64,000 bases of DNA from Luteimonas chenhongjianii. Its GTDB lineage: Bacteria > Pseudomonadota > Gammaproteobacteria > Xanthomonadales > Xanthomonadaceae. The translations under genes and the position numbers were made by a program. Shown here one piece after another: positions 8,046-15,478 of the stretch (position 1 is the stretch's first letter; each line of letters begins with the position of its first letter). The notes beneath the pieces are model-generated. The model saw only the letters and a list, made by a program, of their open reading frames with translations, ran no database searches and was not told the origin of the DNA. The stretch lies in assembly GCF_002327105.1 (NCBI RefSeq), contig NZ_CP023406.1, positions 2,356,001 through 2,420,000 of the forward strand. Reading direction: 5' to 3'.

Positions 8046-9929
8046 ATGCCGTTCCGTACCCTGAGCGTGGCGATCGTCACCGCCCTCGCCTCGCCCCTTG
8101 CCCAGGCAGCGCCCGCTGCCGGCGCCAGCGATCTGGACACCGTGTTCGTCACCGCCTCGCGTATGCACAGCAGCCTGCGCGAGACGCTGGTACCCGCCCA
8201 GGTCATCGACCGCGCCGAGATCGAGCGCAGCCAGGCCCGCGACCTGCCCGGGCTGCTGCAAGGCCGCGCCGGCATCCAGATCAGCAACCAGGGCGGTCCC
8301 GGCAAGGTCAGCACCATCTTCATGCGCGGCGCCGAGTCCGATCACGTCCTGGTACTGCTCGACGGCATCCGCATCGGCACCGCAACCGCCGGCTTCGCCG
8401 CCATCCAGGACATCCCGGTGGACCAGATCGAACGCATCGAGATCGTGCGCGGTCCGCGATCGAGCCTGTACGGCTCGGAAGCCATCGGCGGCGTGATCCA
8501 GATCTTCACCCGCCGCAGCGATGGCGCGATCACGCCACGCGCGCGGCTCGGCGTCGGCAGTCACGCGCTGCGCGAATCCAGCGCCGGCATCGGAGGCCGC
8601 AGCGGACACGCCTGGTTCGGCGTCGACGCCGCGTTCCAGCGCACCGACGGCATCGACGCCTGTCGGGGTTCGGGCACGCTGCTGGAGGGCTGCTTCGTCG
8701 ACGAGCCCGACCGCGACGGTTACCGCAACCGTTCGCTCAATCTGCGCGGTGGCCTGGACCTGGCGGACGGGCTCACGCTCGAGGCCAACGCCCTGCATGC
8801 CGATGCCCTCAACGAATACGACGGCAGCATCTTCGGTGGCAACGAGTCCCACAACGTGCAGCAGGTCACGGGGGCCACACTGGGCTATGCACCATCGGAG
8901 GTCGTGCGCCTCACGGCGCAGGCCGGCCGCGCGTACGACAAGTCGACGACCTATTTTTACGACGAAGGCAACGGCACGCACAGCGACGTGGGCCGGTTCG
9001 ACACCCGCCGCGATACCGCAGCACTGCAGGCGGGCTTCGACCTCGCGCCGACGCAGGCCTTGAGCCTGGGGTTCGACTGGCAGTCCGACAACGTCGAAAG
9101 CATGACCGCCTACGCGGTCACCCGGCGCGACACCTTTGCCACCTTCGCCGAATACCAGGCCCGTTTCGGCGCACATCGCCTGCAGGCAAGCGCGCGCCAT
9201 GACGACAACGAACAGTTCGGCGGCCACGGCACCGGCAGCCTCGGCTGGGGCATGGACCTGTCCCGCGGCATCCGTCTTCGCGCGACCGCCGGCACCGGCT
9301 TCAAGGCCCCGACGTTCAACGACCTGTACTACCCCGGCTCGGAAAGCCCCGACCTCAGGCCCGAGCGCTCGAGGAGCGTGAATCTCGGCGTCTCGCAGGA
9401 CGGCGAGGGCTGGAACTGGACGTTCGACGTGTTCGAAAGCCGCATCGACGACCTCATCGTGCTGCTCTACCCGCCGCCGGACTACCTCGGCACCGGCCTG
9501 AACATCGAACAGGCGCGCATCCGCGGCGCGGAACTGACCTTTGCGGTCGCTGCCGCTGGCTGGGACCTCACGGGCGAGCTGGGTCATGTGGATCCCCGCG
9601 ACCGCAGCGAAGGCGTGAACCACGACAACCTGCTGGCACGCCGTGCGCGCAACACGGCGCGTCTGGACATCGACCGCGACTTCGGCGAGCTGCGCATCGG
9701 CAGCACATTGCGCGCTGCCAGCGGCCGGTTCGACAACCTGGCGAACACCGTGCGCGTGGCCGGTTACGGCACGCTGGACCTGCGTGTGGCCTGGGCGTTC
9801 GACCCCGACTGGACGCTGGAAGCACGCGCGAGCAATCTCCTGGACAAGGCCTACGAAACCATCGCCTGGTACAACCAGCCGGGCCGCGAGTACGGACTGG
9901 CGCTGCGCTGGGCACCGGTCGCCCGCTGA
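8046..9929 (+). CDS. btuB: TonB-dependent cobalamin receptor BtuB
   Basis: A 627-residue outer-membrane beta-barrel receptor that brings vitamin B12 into the periplasm with TonB energy, close to the 614 residues of E. coli BtuB. A cleavable signal peptide (to about residue 21, ending AQA) precedes the Ton box DTVFVTASR. The plug domain includes LPGLLQGRAGIQI and VRGPRSSLYGSEAIGG. The ATG at 8046 is set by a strong AAGGAG 7 bases upstream. The riboswitch in the leader is the best evidence for cobalamin as ligand. The C-terminus ends in LRWAPVAR rather than the usual terminal aromatic residue. A terminator follows at 9936. No cobalamin synthesis genes are nearby. Confidence 0.9.
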   Translation: MPFRTLSVAIVTALASPLAQAAPAAGASDLDTVFVTASRMHSSLRETLVPAQVIDRAEIERSQARDLPGLLQGRAGIQISNQGGPGKVSTIFMRGAESDHVLVLLDGIRIGTATAGFAAIQDIPVDQIERIEIVRGPRSSLYGSEAIGGVIQIFTRRSDGAITPRARLGVGSHALRESSAGIGGRSGHAWFGVDAAFQRTDGIDACRGSGTLLEGCFVDEPDRDGYRNRSLNLRGGLDLADGLTLEANALHADALNEYDGSIFGGNESHNVQQVTGATLGYAPSEVVRLTAQAGRAYDKSTTYFYDEGNGTHSDVGRFDTRRDTAALQAGFDLAPTQALSLGFDWQSDNVESMTAYAVTRRDTFATFAEYQARFGAHRLQASARHDDNEQFGGHGTGSLGWGMDLSRGIRLRATAGTGFKAPTFNDLYYPGSESPDLRPERSRSVNLGVSQDGEGWNWTFDVFESRIDDLIVLLYPPPDYLGTGLNIEQARIRGAELTFAVAAAGWDLTGELGHVDPRDRSEGVNHDNLLARRARNTARLDIDRDFGELRIGSTLRAASGRFDNLANTVRVAGYGTLDLRVAWAFDPDWTLEARASNLLDKAYETIAWYNQPGREYGLALRWAPVAR

Positions 9930-9935
9930 AGCGGA

Positions 9936-9958
9936 AAAGCCCCGCAATGCGGGGCTTT
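9936..9958 (+). terminator. Rho-independent terminator after btuB
   Basis: AAAGCCCCGC and GCGGGGCTTT form a perfect 10-bp stem with loop AAT, 6 bases after the btuB stop. The A and T ends allow function in both directions. Confidence 0.9.
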
Positions 9959-10059
9959 CATTCCTGCAGGGCGTGGCGTGACACGTGCGGATGCGCAAAC
10001 AGCCGACGCATCCACATGCGCTTTCGGCATCCCGCGGGCAGGCCCACGCAGGCCACCGC

Positions 10060-10815
10060 TCAGGCGGCCAGCAGCGCCCGGAGCAGCGGCGGAATGCCCG
10101 ACGACGCGGCAGCGACGTTGTCGAGCACGTGCTGGAACGTGATCACTTCGTCGACCTGCGGGCCTGCGCCCGCCGCCCAGTTGGCGACGATCGCCAGGCA
10201 TGCGTAATCGAGCCCGAGTTCGCGGGCCAGGCTCGCCTCCGGCATCCCGGTCATGCCGACCAGGTCGCAGCCGTCACGACGCAGGCGCACGATCTCCGCG
10301 CGCGTCTCCAGCCGTGGGCCCTGGGTGGCGCCATAGCAGCCGCCGTCGACCAGCATCACGCCCGCGGCCGCCGCTGCATCGAGTACGCGCCGGCGCAGCG
10401 CCGGCGTATAGGGATCGCCGAAATCGATGTGCAGCAAGTCGCTGCCCTCCTCCTCGGAGAACGTCGACACCCGGCCCCATGTGTAGTCGATCAGCTGGTC
10501 CGGGCACGCCAGCACGCGCGGACCGAAGCGTTCTGTAATGCCGCCGACGGTATTGAGCGCCAGGACCTGCCTGGCCCCCAGCGCCTGCAGCGCGGCGAGA
10601 TTGGCGCGGTAGTTCACCCGGTGCGGCGGCACCGAGTGCCCTTCGCCGTGGCGGGCAAGGAATGCCACGCGGCGGCCGTCCAGGGTGCCGACCCGTACCG
10701 GGCCCGACAGCGCGCCATAGCGCGTGACCGGCTGATGCGGTTCGACATCCTCGAGTTCGGCCAGCTGGTAGAGGCCGGTGCCGCCGATGACGGCGAGGTC
10801 GATGCCAAGGTCCAT
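10060..10815 (-). CDS. S-methyl-5'-thioinosine phosphorylase (MTAP/PNP family)
   Basis: A 251-residue phosphorylase of the purine nucleoside/MTA phosphorylase fold, cleaving methylthio-purine nucleosides from polyamine and quorum-signal metabolism to a free base and 5-methylthioribose-1-phosphate. Phosphate-binding GGTGLYQL is near the N-terminus, with ARHGEGHSVPPHRVNYRAN and GATQGPRLETRAEI further on. The base-recognition loop reads IVANWAAG where human MTAP has two aspartates (TDYDCW). Asn/Ala at those positions favours 6-oxopurines, so methylthioinosine is the likelier substrate than methylthioadenosine, as in the Pseudomonas enzyme. Start ATG 10815 places the glycine loop as in the family. 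It lies 193 bases downstream of hpt, which could recycle the hypoxanthine produced. Confidence 0.85.
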   Translation of the reverse strand: MDLGIDLAVIGGTGLYQLAELEDVEPHQPVTRYGALSGPVRVGTLDGRRVAFLARHGEGHSVPPHRVNYRANLAALQALGARQVLALNTVGGITERFGPRVLACPDQLIDYTWGRVSTFSEEEGSDLLHIDFGDPYTPALRRRVLDAAAAAGVMLVDGGCYGATQGPRLETRAEIVRLRRDGCDLVGMTGMPEASLARELGLDYACLAIVANWAAGAGPQVDEVITFQHVLDNVAAASSGIPPLLRALLAA

Positions 10816-11008
10816 GAAGTTCTCGATGGGGATGGAAGCGGAAGCGGAGCGGACAATGTCCGCCGACACGGTGTGAACGACAGCGTGCCCTGGGACGGCT
10901 CGCAGGCCGCGCGCCACAGGAGGGAGCGCGCGCAGGCCGAGAATGCGGCCTGCGGCTACGCCCGTTCGGCGCCGCACTCGCCCAGCGACACTGCAGCGCG
11001 CATGCGGA

Positions 11009-11569
11009 TCACTCCGCGAGTGCGTAAATCCCGGGGAGATTGCGCCCCTGCTCGTGGAAATCCATGCCGTAGCCGAAGACGTACCGGTCCGGCACCTCGA
11101 CGCCGACGTAATCGGCTTCGACGTCGGCGATGCCGCGATCGTGGAGTTTGACCGCGAGCACCGCGACCCGCACGTCGGCCGCGCCCTGGTCCTCGACCCA
11201 CTGGCGTACCGCCTTGAGCGTATGGCCCTCGTCGAGAATGTCGTCGACCAGCAGCACGCGACGCCCCTGCAGCGGAGTCGCAGGACGATGCAGCCAGGCC
11301 AGGCCGGATCCGGTCGTGGCGCCGCGGTAGCGCGTGGCATGCAGATAGTCGAATTCGAGATCGACCTCGTTCTCGCCGATCGCAAAGGCCAGCTGCGCGG
11401 CGAACGGCATGCCGCCGTGCATGATGGTGATGAACACCGGCGGCTGGTCGTCGTCGCCGTAGTCGTCGGCGATCTCCTCGGCCATGGTCTCGATGACCTC
11501 TTCCAACGTGTCGCGGTCGAACAGCAGGTCGGCGGTGTCGAGTACGTCGTCGAGGCGGGGCACGTTCAT
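11009..11569 (-). CDS. hpt: Hypoxanthine-guanine phosphoribosyltransferase
   Basis: A 186-residue type I phosphoribosyltransferase converting hypoxanthine or guanine and PRPP to IMP or GMP in the cytoplasm. The PRPP-binding signature RRVLLVDDILDEGHTL lies near residues 101-116, and the ITIMHGGMPFAAQL loop is upstream of it. The C-terminal VPDRYVFGYGMDFHEQGRN matches the purine-contact region of HPRTs. Its ATG at 11569 overlaps the nagZ stop by 4 bases (ATGA), so it is translationally coupled to nagZ. The gap to the downstream MTI phosphorylase is 193 bases and has no terminator. Confidence 0.9.
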   Translation of the reverse strand: MNVPRLDDVLDTADLLFDRDTLEEVIETMAEEIADDYGDDDQPPVFITIMHGGMPFAAQLAFAIGENEVDLEFDYLHATRYRGATTGSGLAWLHRPATPLQGRRVLLVDDILDEGHTLKAVRQWVEDQGAADVRVAVLAVKLHDRGIADVEADYVGVEVPDRYVFGYGMDFHEQGRNLPGIYALAE

Positions 11570-12549
11570 GCGATATCTCCGGTGCGGCCGGCGGGAGCGC
11601 CGGCCAGTGCGCCATCCCAGCCGAGCGGGCCACGCCCGATCAGTCCGGTCAGGGCCATGGTGTTGAGCGCGCGGCCTTCGACGGCGGCCAGCGACTCGGC
11701 GACGAGTTCGGGGTGACAGACCAGCACGACATCGCAGCCTGCATCGAGGTGCGCATCGACGCGCGCCTTGATGCCACCGGCCGAGAACGCAGCGGCCATG
11801 CCGATGTCGTCGGAGAACACCACGCCACGGAAGCCCATTTCCTCGCGCAGGATCGTGTTGATCCAAACCGGCGAGTAGCCGGCGGGCTCCGGCGCGACCT
11901 GCGGGTACACCACGTGCGCGAGCATCACCGCGTCGGCGCCTGCGTCGATTCCGGCGACGAACGGCACCAGGTCGTGGGCGCGGATGTCGTCGAGGCTGCG
12001 GCGATCGACCGCGTCGTCGAAATGCGTGTCTTCGCGCACCGAACCGTGGCCGGGGAAGTGCTTGAGGGTCGCCGCCATGCCGGCCTCGTGCATGCCTTCG
12101 ACATAGGCGCGGGTCAGTGCCGCGACGACGTGCGGATCGTCGGAGAACGCGCGGTCCCCGATCGCAAGATTGCCATGGCCGACATCGACCACCGGCGCGA
12201 AGCTCAGGTCGACACCGCTGGCACGGATTTCCTGCGCCATCAGCCGCGCATGCGCGCGCGCGGCAGCGGTCGCTGCTGCGGGATCGGCGAGGTACTGCAC
12301 GCCGAAACCGGCCAGCGACGGCAGCTCGCTGTAGCCCTCCTGGAAGCGCTGCACGCGGCCGCCCTCCTGGTCCACGCAGACGAGCTGCGGACGCGGCGCG
12401 GCCTCCCGGATCGCGGCCGACAGTTCACGGATCTGCGCGCGCGAGGCGAAGTTGCGCTTGAACAGGATCACGCCGGCGCAGGCGTCGTGCTGCAGCCAGT
12501 CACGCTCCTGCGCGGTGAGTTCGGTGCCGGCCACGCCGATCACAAGCAT
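11566..12549 (-). CDS. nagZ: Beta-N-acetylhexosaminidase NagZ (GH3)
   Basis: A 327-residue cytoplasmic GH3 enzyme that removes GlcNAc from 1,6-anhydro-MurNAc muropeptides during peptidoglycan recycling; in several gammaproteobacteria its product also feeds AmpC induction. The family motif KHFPGHGSVREDTH (residues 163-176) supplies the catalytic histidine. The nucleophile aspartate is in FSDDIGM (about D247). ATG 12549 is chosen from three nearby in-frame ATGs because GGAG lies 9 bases upstream of it. It heads the nagZ-hpt-MTIP group; an extended -10-like element is at 12592. Confidence 0.94.
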   Translation of the reverse strand: MLVIGVAGTELTAQERDWLQHDACAGVILFKRNFASRAQIRELSAAIREAAPRPQLVCVDQEGGRVQRFQEGYSELPSLAGFGVQYLADPAAATAAARAHARLMAQEIRASGVDLSFAPVVDVGHGNLAIGDRAFSDDPHVVAALTRAYVEGMHEAGMAATLKHFPGHGSVREDTHFDDAVDRRSLDDIRAHDLVPFVAGIDAGADAVMLAHVVYPQVAPEPAGYSPVWINTILREEMGFRGVVFSDDIGMAAAFSAGGIKARVDAHLDAGCDVVLVCHPELVAESLAAVEGRALNTMALTGLIGRGPLGWDGALAGAPAGRTGDIA

Positions 12550-12591
12550 TGCTGACATCTCCATCGAGCGCGCCGGACGACGCGGACCGGC

Positions 12592-12605
12592 ATTGTCGCA
12601 GATGC
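12592..12605 (-). promoter_or_regulatory. Putative extended -10 promoter of nagZ
   Basis: On the minus strand the 14-mer GCATCTGCGACAAT contains TGC-GACAAT, resembling an extended -10 box, 42 bases upstream of the nagZ ATG. The same 14-mer occurs upstream of rlmD at 14626-14639. No -35 match is visible. Confidence 0.4.
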
Positions 12606-12744
12606 CGGCGTGTATGCCGTTGCCGTGTGGGGCGTCGGCCGTGCCGAGGCGCCTCGGCCCGGGCGCCGACGCCAGCGCCTGCGGGCCGCGCAGATGAAAC
12701 GCGGGTCCTCGGCGCAGCCCCGGCAGGCTCGCTTGCCTACAGCT

Positions 12745-13248
12745 TCAGCCGCGTTCGGCGGCATCCCAGCTGGAGAACGGGCGCGCGGCGAGCGCGAGAT
12801 TGAAGTAACGCGTCTGCGCGGTCACTTCCGCGCCCAGCCAGTCAGGGTGGGCGAAGGTCTCCTCGGGATCGTCCAGCTCGATCTCGGCGACCACCAGGCC
12901 GGCGTTGTCGCCGAGGAATTCGTCCACCTCCCACAGATGCCCGGCGTGGCGCACGAGGTGACGACGCTTCTCCACACGCCCGCCGACACAGAGCTCCAGC
13001 AATGCCTTCGCGTCGTCCATCGACAGGGGCAGCTCGAATTCCTGGCGGGTGGTACCCGCATCGCGCGACTTGATGTTGAGAAACGCGGCCTCGCCCTCGA
13101 TGCGTACGCGCACCGACGCCTTCTGCGCGCCGGTTTCGATCGACGCGGCATCGTTGAGATAGCCCTGCGCCATCGGCACGACCGCATGCGCGGCCGCGCG
13201 CCAGCCATCGCCGGTCACCAGGAACTTGCGCTCGATCTCGATGCCCAT
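12745..13248 (-). CDS. CYTH-domain protein (triphosphate tunnel metalloenzyme)
   Basis: A 167-residue stand-alone CYTH protein. The N-terminal MGIEIERKFLV is the diagnostic ExExK metal/triphosphate motif. Alternating basic and acidic strands follow (SVRVRIEG, FLNIKSRD, RQEFELPL, WEVDEFLGDNAGLVVAEIEL), which line the eight-stranded tunnel. Bacterial members include inorganic tripolyphosphatases and class IV adenylate cyclases; the short single-domain form fits tripolyphosphatase or a related hydrolase, but the substrate is not determined by sequence. ATG 13248 is used because the upstream extension is not conserved-looking. It begins 4 bases after the rlmD stop, so the two are co-transcribed. 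Confidence 0.87.
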   Translation of the reverse strand: MGIEIERKFLVTGDGWRAAAHAVVPMAQGYLNDAASIETGAQKASVRVRIEGEAAFLNIKSRDAGTTRQEFELPLSMDDAKALLELCVGGRVEKRRHLVRHAGHLWEVDEFLGDNAGLVVAEIELDDPEETFAHPDWLGAEVTAQTRYFNLALAARPFSSWDAAERG

Positions 13249-13252
13249 GGGT

Positions 13253-14593
13253 TCAGCGCTTCTCGAACAGGGCGATGGACTCGACGTGCGCGGTCTGGGG
13301 GAACATGTCCATGACGCCAGCCTCGGACAGCGTCCATCCGCGCTCGTTGACCAGATACCCGGCATCGCGCGCCAGCGATGCGGGGTGGCAGCTCACATAG
13401 ACGATTCGGCCGAAGCGTTCGAGCGGCAGCTGGCGCAGCACGTCGATCGCGCCCGAGCGCGGCGGATCGAGCAGCAGCTTGTCGAAGCCCTGCCGCATCC
13501 ATGGCGCGCCGCGCTGATCCTGGGTCAGATCGGCGGCATGGAACTGCGCGTTCGCCAGGCCGTTGCGCAGGGCATTCTCTTTCGCGCGAGCGACGAGCCC
13601 GGCCTCGCCTTCGACGCCGACGACCTCGCGCACGCGACGCGCCAGCGGCAGGGTGAAATTACCGAGTCCGCAGAACAGATCGAGCACCCGGTCCTCGGGC
13701 TGCACGTCGAGCAGCTCCAGGGTGCGGGCGATCATCGTGCGGTTGAGGCCGGCGTTGACCTGGATGAAGTCCAGGGGCCGGAACCCCAGTTCGACGTCCC
13801 AGTCCTCGAGGCGGAACGAAAGCGCCGGCGCGGCCGGCCAAAGCGCATGCACGCTGTCGACGCCGCCCGGCTGCAGGAAGATCGCCATCCGCTGCGCCTG
13901 GCCGAACGCGAGCAGTGCGGACGCGTCGGTGTCACTGAGCGGTTGCAGATGCCGGAAGACCAGCGCGATGCCGTCGAACTCGGGGCGCGGATCGCCGGCG
14001 ATGAATTCGATCTGCGGAATCGTCGCGCGCGCTTCCAGTCCGTCGATCAGGCCCGACAGCAACGGAATGATCGCCGCGATCGGTTCGATCACCGTATGGC
14101 ACTCGCGCAGGTCGGCGACGAAGCGCGGATCGCGCTCGCGAAAGCCCACCAGCGTCCTGTCCTTCTTGTCCACCCGCTTGACCGAGAACCTGCCCTTGCG
14201 GCGGTAGTTCCAGGCGCGGTCGACGATCGGTTCCATCCAGCGCTGCGGCGTCACATGGCCGATGCGCTCGAAGTTTTCCCGCAGCACGCGCGCCTTGGCG
14301 AGGATCTGCTGGTCGGCGTCGAGATGCTGCAGCACGCAGCCTCCACACACGCCGAAATGCGGGCATCGGGGTATCACCCGATGCGGCGAGGCGGAAACGA
14401 CCTCGAGTGTCGTCGCCTCGTCGAAATGGCGCGAACGCGCCGTCCGCATCGCCATGACCTGCTCGCCGGGCAGCGCGCCGGCGACGAACACGGCCTTGCC
14501 ATCGGGCAGGCGCGCGACGCCGCGACCGTCATGGGTCAGATCGACGATATCGGCGGAGAATGGGGTCTGGTCGAGGCGGCGGGATCTGGCCAC
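13253..14593 (-). CDS. rlmD: 23S rRNA (uracil-1939-C5)-methyltransferase RlmD
   Basis: A 446-residue SAM-dependent methyltransferase that makes m5U1939 in 23S rRNA. An N-terminal TRAM domain (VDLTHDGRGVARLPDGKAVFV) is followed by the iron-sulfur cysteines CPHFGVCGGCVLQHLD. The SAM-binding motif is VLDLFCGLGNFTLPLA. The catalytic cysteine lies in VYVSCHPASLARD, and LLLDPPRSGA is also diagnostic. The GTG at 14593 is chosen because the TRAM domain then starts about 12 residues in; a possible -10 lies at 14626-14631, which excludes the longer upstream frame. The CYTH gene follows directly. Confidence 0.92.
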   Translation of the reverse strand: MARSRRLDQTPFSADIVDLTHDGRGVARLPDGKAVFVAGALPGEQVMAMRTARSRHFDEATTLEVVSASPHRVIPRCPHFGVCGGCVLQHLDADQQILAKARVLRENFERIGHVTPQRWMEPIVDRAWNYRRKGRFSVKRVDKKDRTLVGFRERDPRFVADLRECHTVIEPIAAIIPLLSGLIDGLEARATIPQIEFIAGDPRPEFDGIALVFRHLQPLSDTDASALLAFGQAQRMAIFLQPGGVDSVHALWPAAPALSFRLEDWDVELGFRPLDFIQVNAGLNRTMIARTLELLDVQPEDRVLDLFCGLGNFTLPLARRVREVVGVEGEAGLVARAKENALRNGLANAQFHAADLTQDQRGAPWMRQGFDKLLLDPPRSGAIDVLRQLPLERFGRIVYVSCHPASLARDAGYLVNERGWTLSEAGVMDMFPQTAHVESIALFEKR

Positions 14594-14625
14594 GTGGCGA
14601 AGGCTGCTGGGCAAAAGGGCCGCGT

Positions 14626-14639
14626 ATTGTCGCAGATGC
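14626..14639 (-). promoter_or_regulatory. Putative extended -10 promoter of rlmD
   Basis: The minus-strand 14-mer GCATCTGCGACAAT ends 32 bases upstream of the GTG start, with the -10-like GACAAT at 14626-14631. It is identical to the element before nagZ. The rest of 14640-14864 shows no gene. Confidence 0.4.
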
Positions 14640-14864
14640 GTGCAGCGCATCTGGGCTTGGGATCTCTCAGCGCCGCCTGGAAGCACTCGCTGCAGCGCCG
14701 CCCCGCAGATGAGCGCCCGATGGACCCGCGTGCGAGGGGACTGAAAGTCGCGGCCCGGCACGCGACGTCAGGCGCGCGTCACCTGCGCCGGAGCAACCCC
14801 CGCAACCGCCGTCGACCGCAGTCCCACCCACCGCCAACCGCATCGACTGCAGAAAGATCCGGCG

Positions 14865-15446
14865 CTACTTCTGCATCCAGCTGCCGCCCTGCTGGTACCA
14901 CCAGCCAGGCCGGGCACTGGCGATCCACTGGCGCGCGAACACGTCGCGGATCTGCGATTCCCATTCCGGATGACCGTTGGCGACGGCGATCTCTCGATAC
15001 ACCGCCTGGCGGTCGCGGTTGTCGTCGGCGACTGCGGCATTGACGGCCACCCGGTCCTTGATCGGCAACTGCGAGGCGTCGCGCACGACGATCATGCCGT
15101 TGCCGCCGAAGCCGAGCGCGCCGGAGTCGAAATGCGGCCGCAGCGTGCTGTTGAAGCGCTGCTCCATCCGCGACTGGATCGCCAGGATCGCCGGCGTTCG
15201 GATGTTGATGTCGGGCGTCTGCGCCTGTGCGCTGCCGATGCCGAGCAGCATCCACGGATCGAAGCGCGGCGTCGTCGCGGCCATGCCACCACCGGGCACC
15301 GCTTCCGGCGGCTCGTCGCCGATCACCTTCTCGACGAACTCGCGCGCCGCTTCGCGCGCTTCGGCCGCGGGAAAATAGACATTGATCGTCACGCAGGCGG
15401 TCAACGCCAATGCGGCCACGGCCGGCAAACCCATCCAACGCGCCAT
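14865..15446 (-). CDS. ydbL: YdbL/DUF1318-family lipoprotein
   Basis: A 193-residue DUF1318 protein partnered with YdbH. In E. coli YdbL is a soluble periplasmic modulator of the YdbH-YnbE lipid bridge. Here the N-terminus has a lipobox (ALTAC), so the mature protein would begin CVTINVYFPAAEA and be membrane-anchored. The C-terminal half (KDRVAVNAAVADDNRDRQAVYREIA then ASARPGWWYQQGGSWMQK) is the YdbL-like region. ATG 15446 is picked because it gives a normal lipoprotein signal. It starts 32 bases after ydbH. No YnbE gene fits in the gap. Confidence 0.82.
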   Translation of the reverse strand: MARWMGLPAVAALALTACVTINVYFPAAEAREAAREFVEKVIGDEPPEAVPGGGMAATTPRFDPWMLLGIGSAQAQTPDINIRTPAILAIQSRMEQRFNSTLRPHFDSGALGFGGNGMIVVRDASQLPIKDRVAVNAAVADDNRDRQAVYREIAVANGHPEWESQIRDVFARQWIASARPGWWYQQGGSWMQK

Positions 15447-15478
15447 CTGTTTGTCTCCTCTGATTGATCGGGCGCCGG

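Noticed and set aside
7611..9998. A 795-codon minus-strand frame opposite btuB
   Set aside because: It crosses the riboswitch and terminator, and the plus-strand BtuB is complete with signal peptide and Ton box.
15447..15478. A possible ynbE gene between ydbH and ydbL
   Set aside because: Only 32 bases are available, while YnbE is about 60 residues. No frameshifted remnant is visible in the gap.
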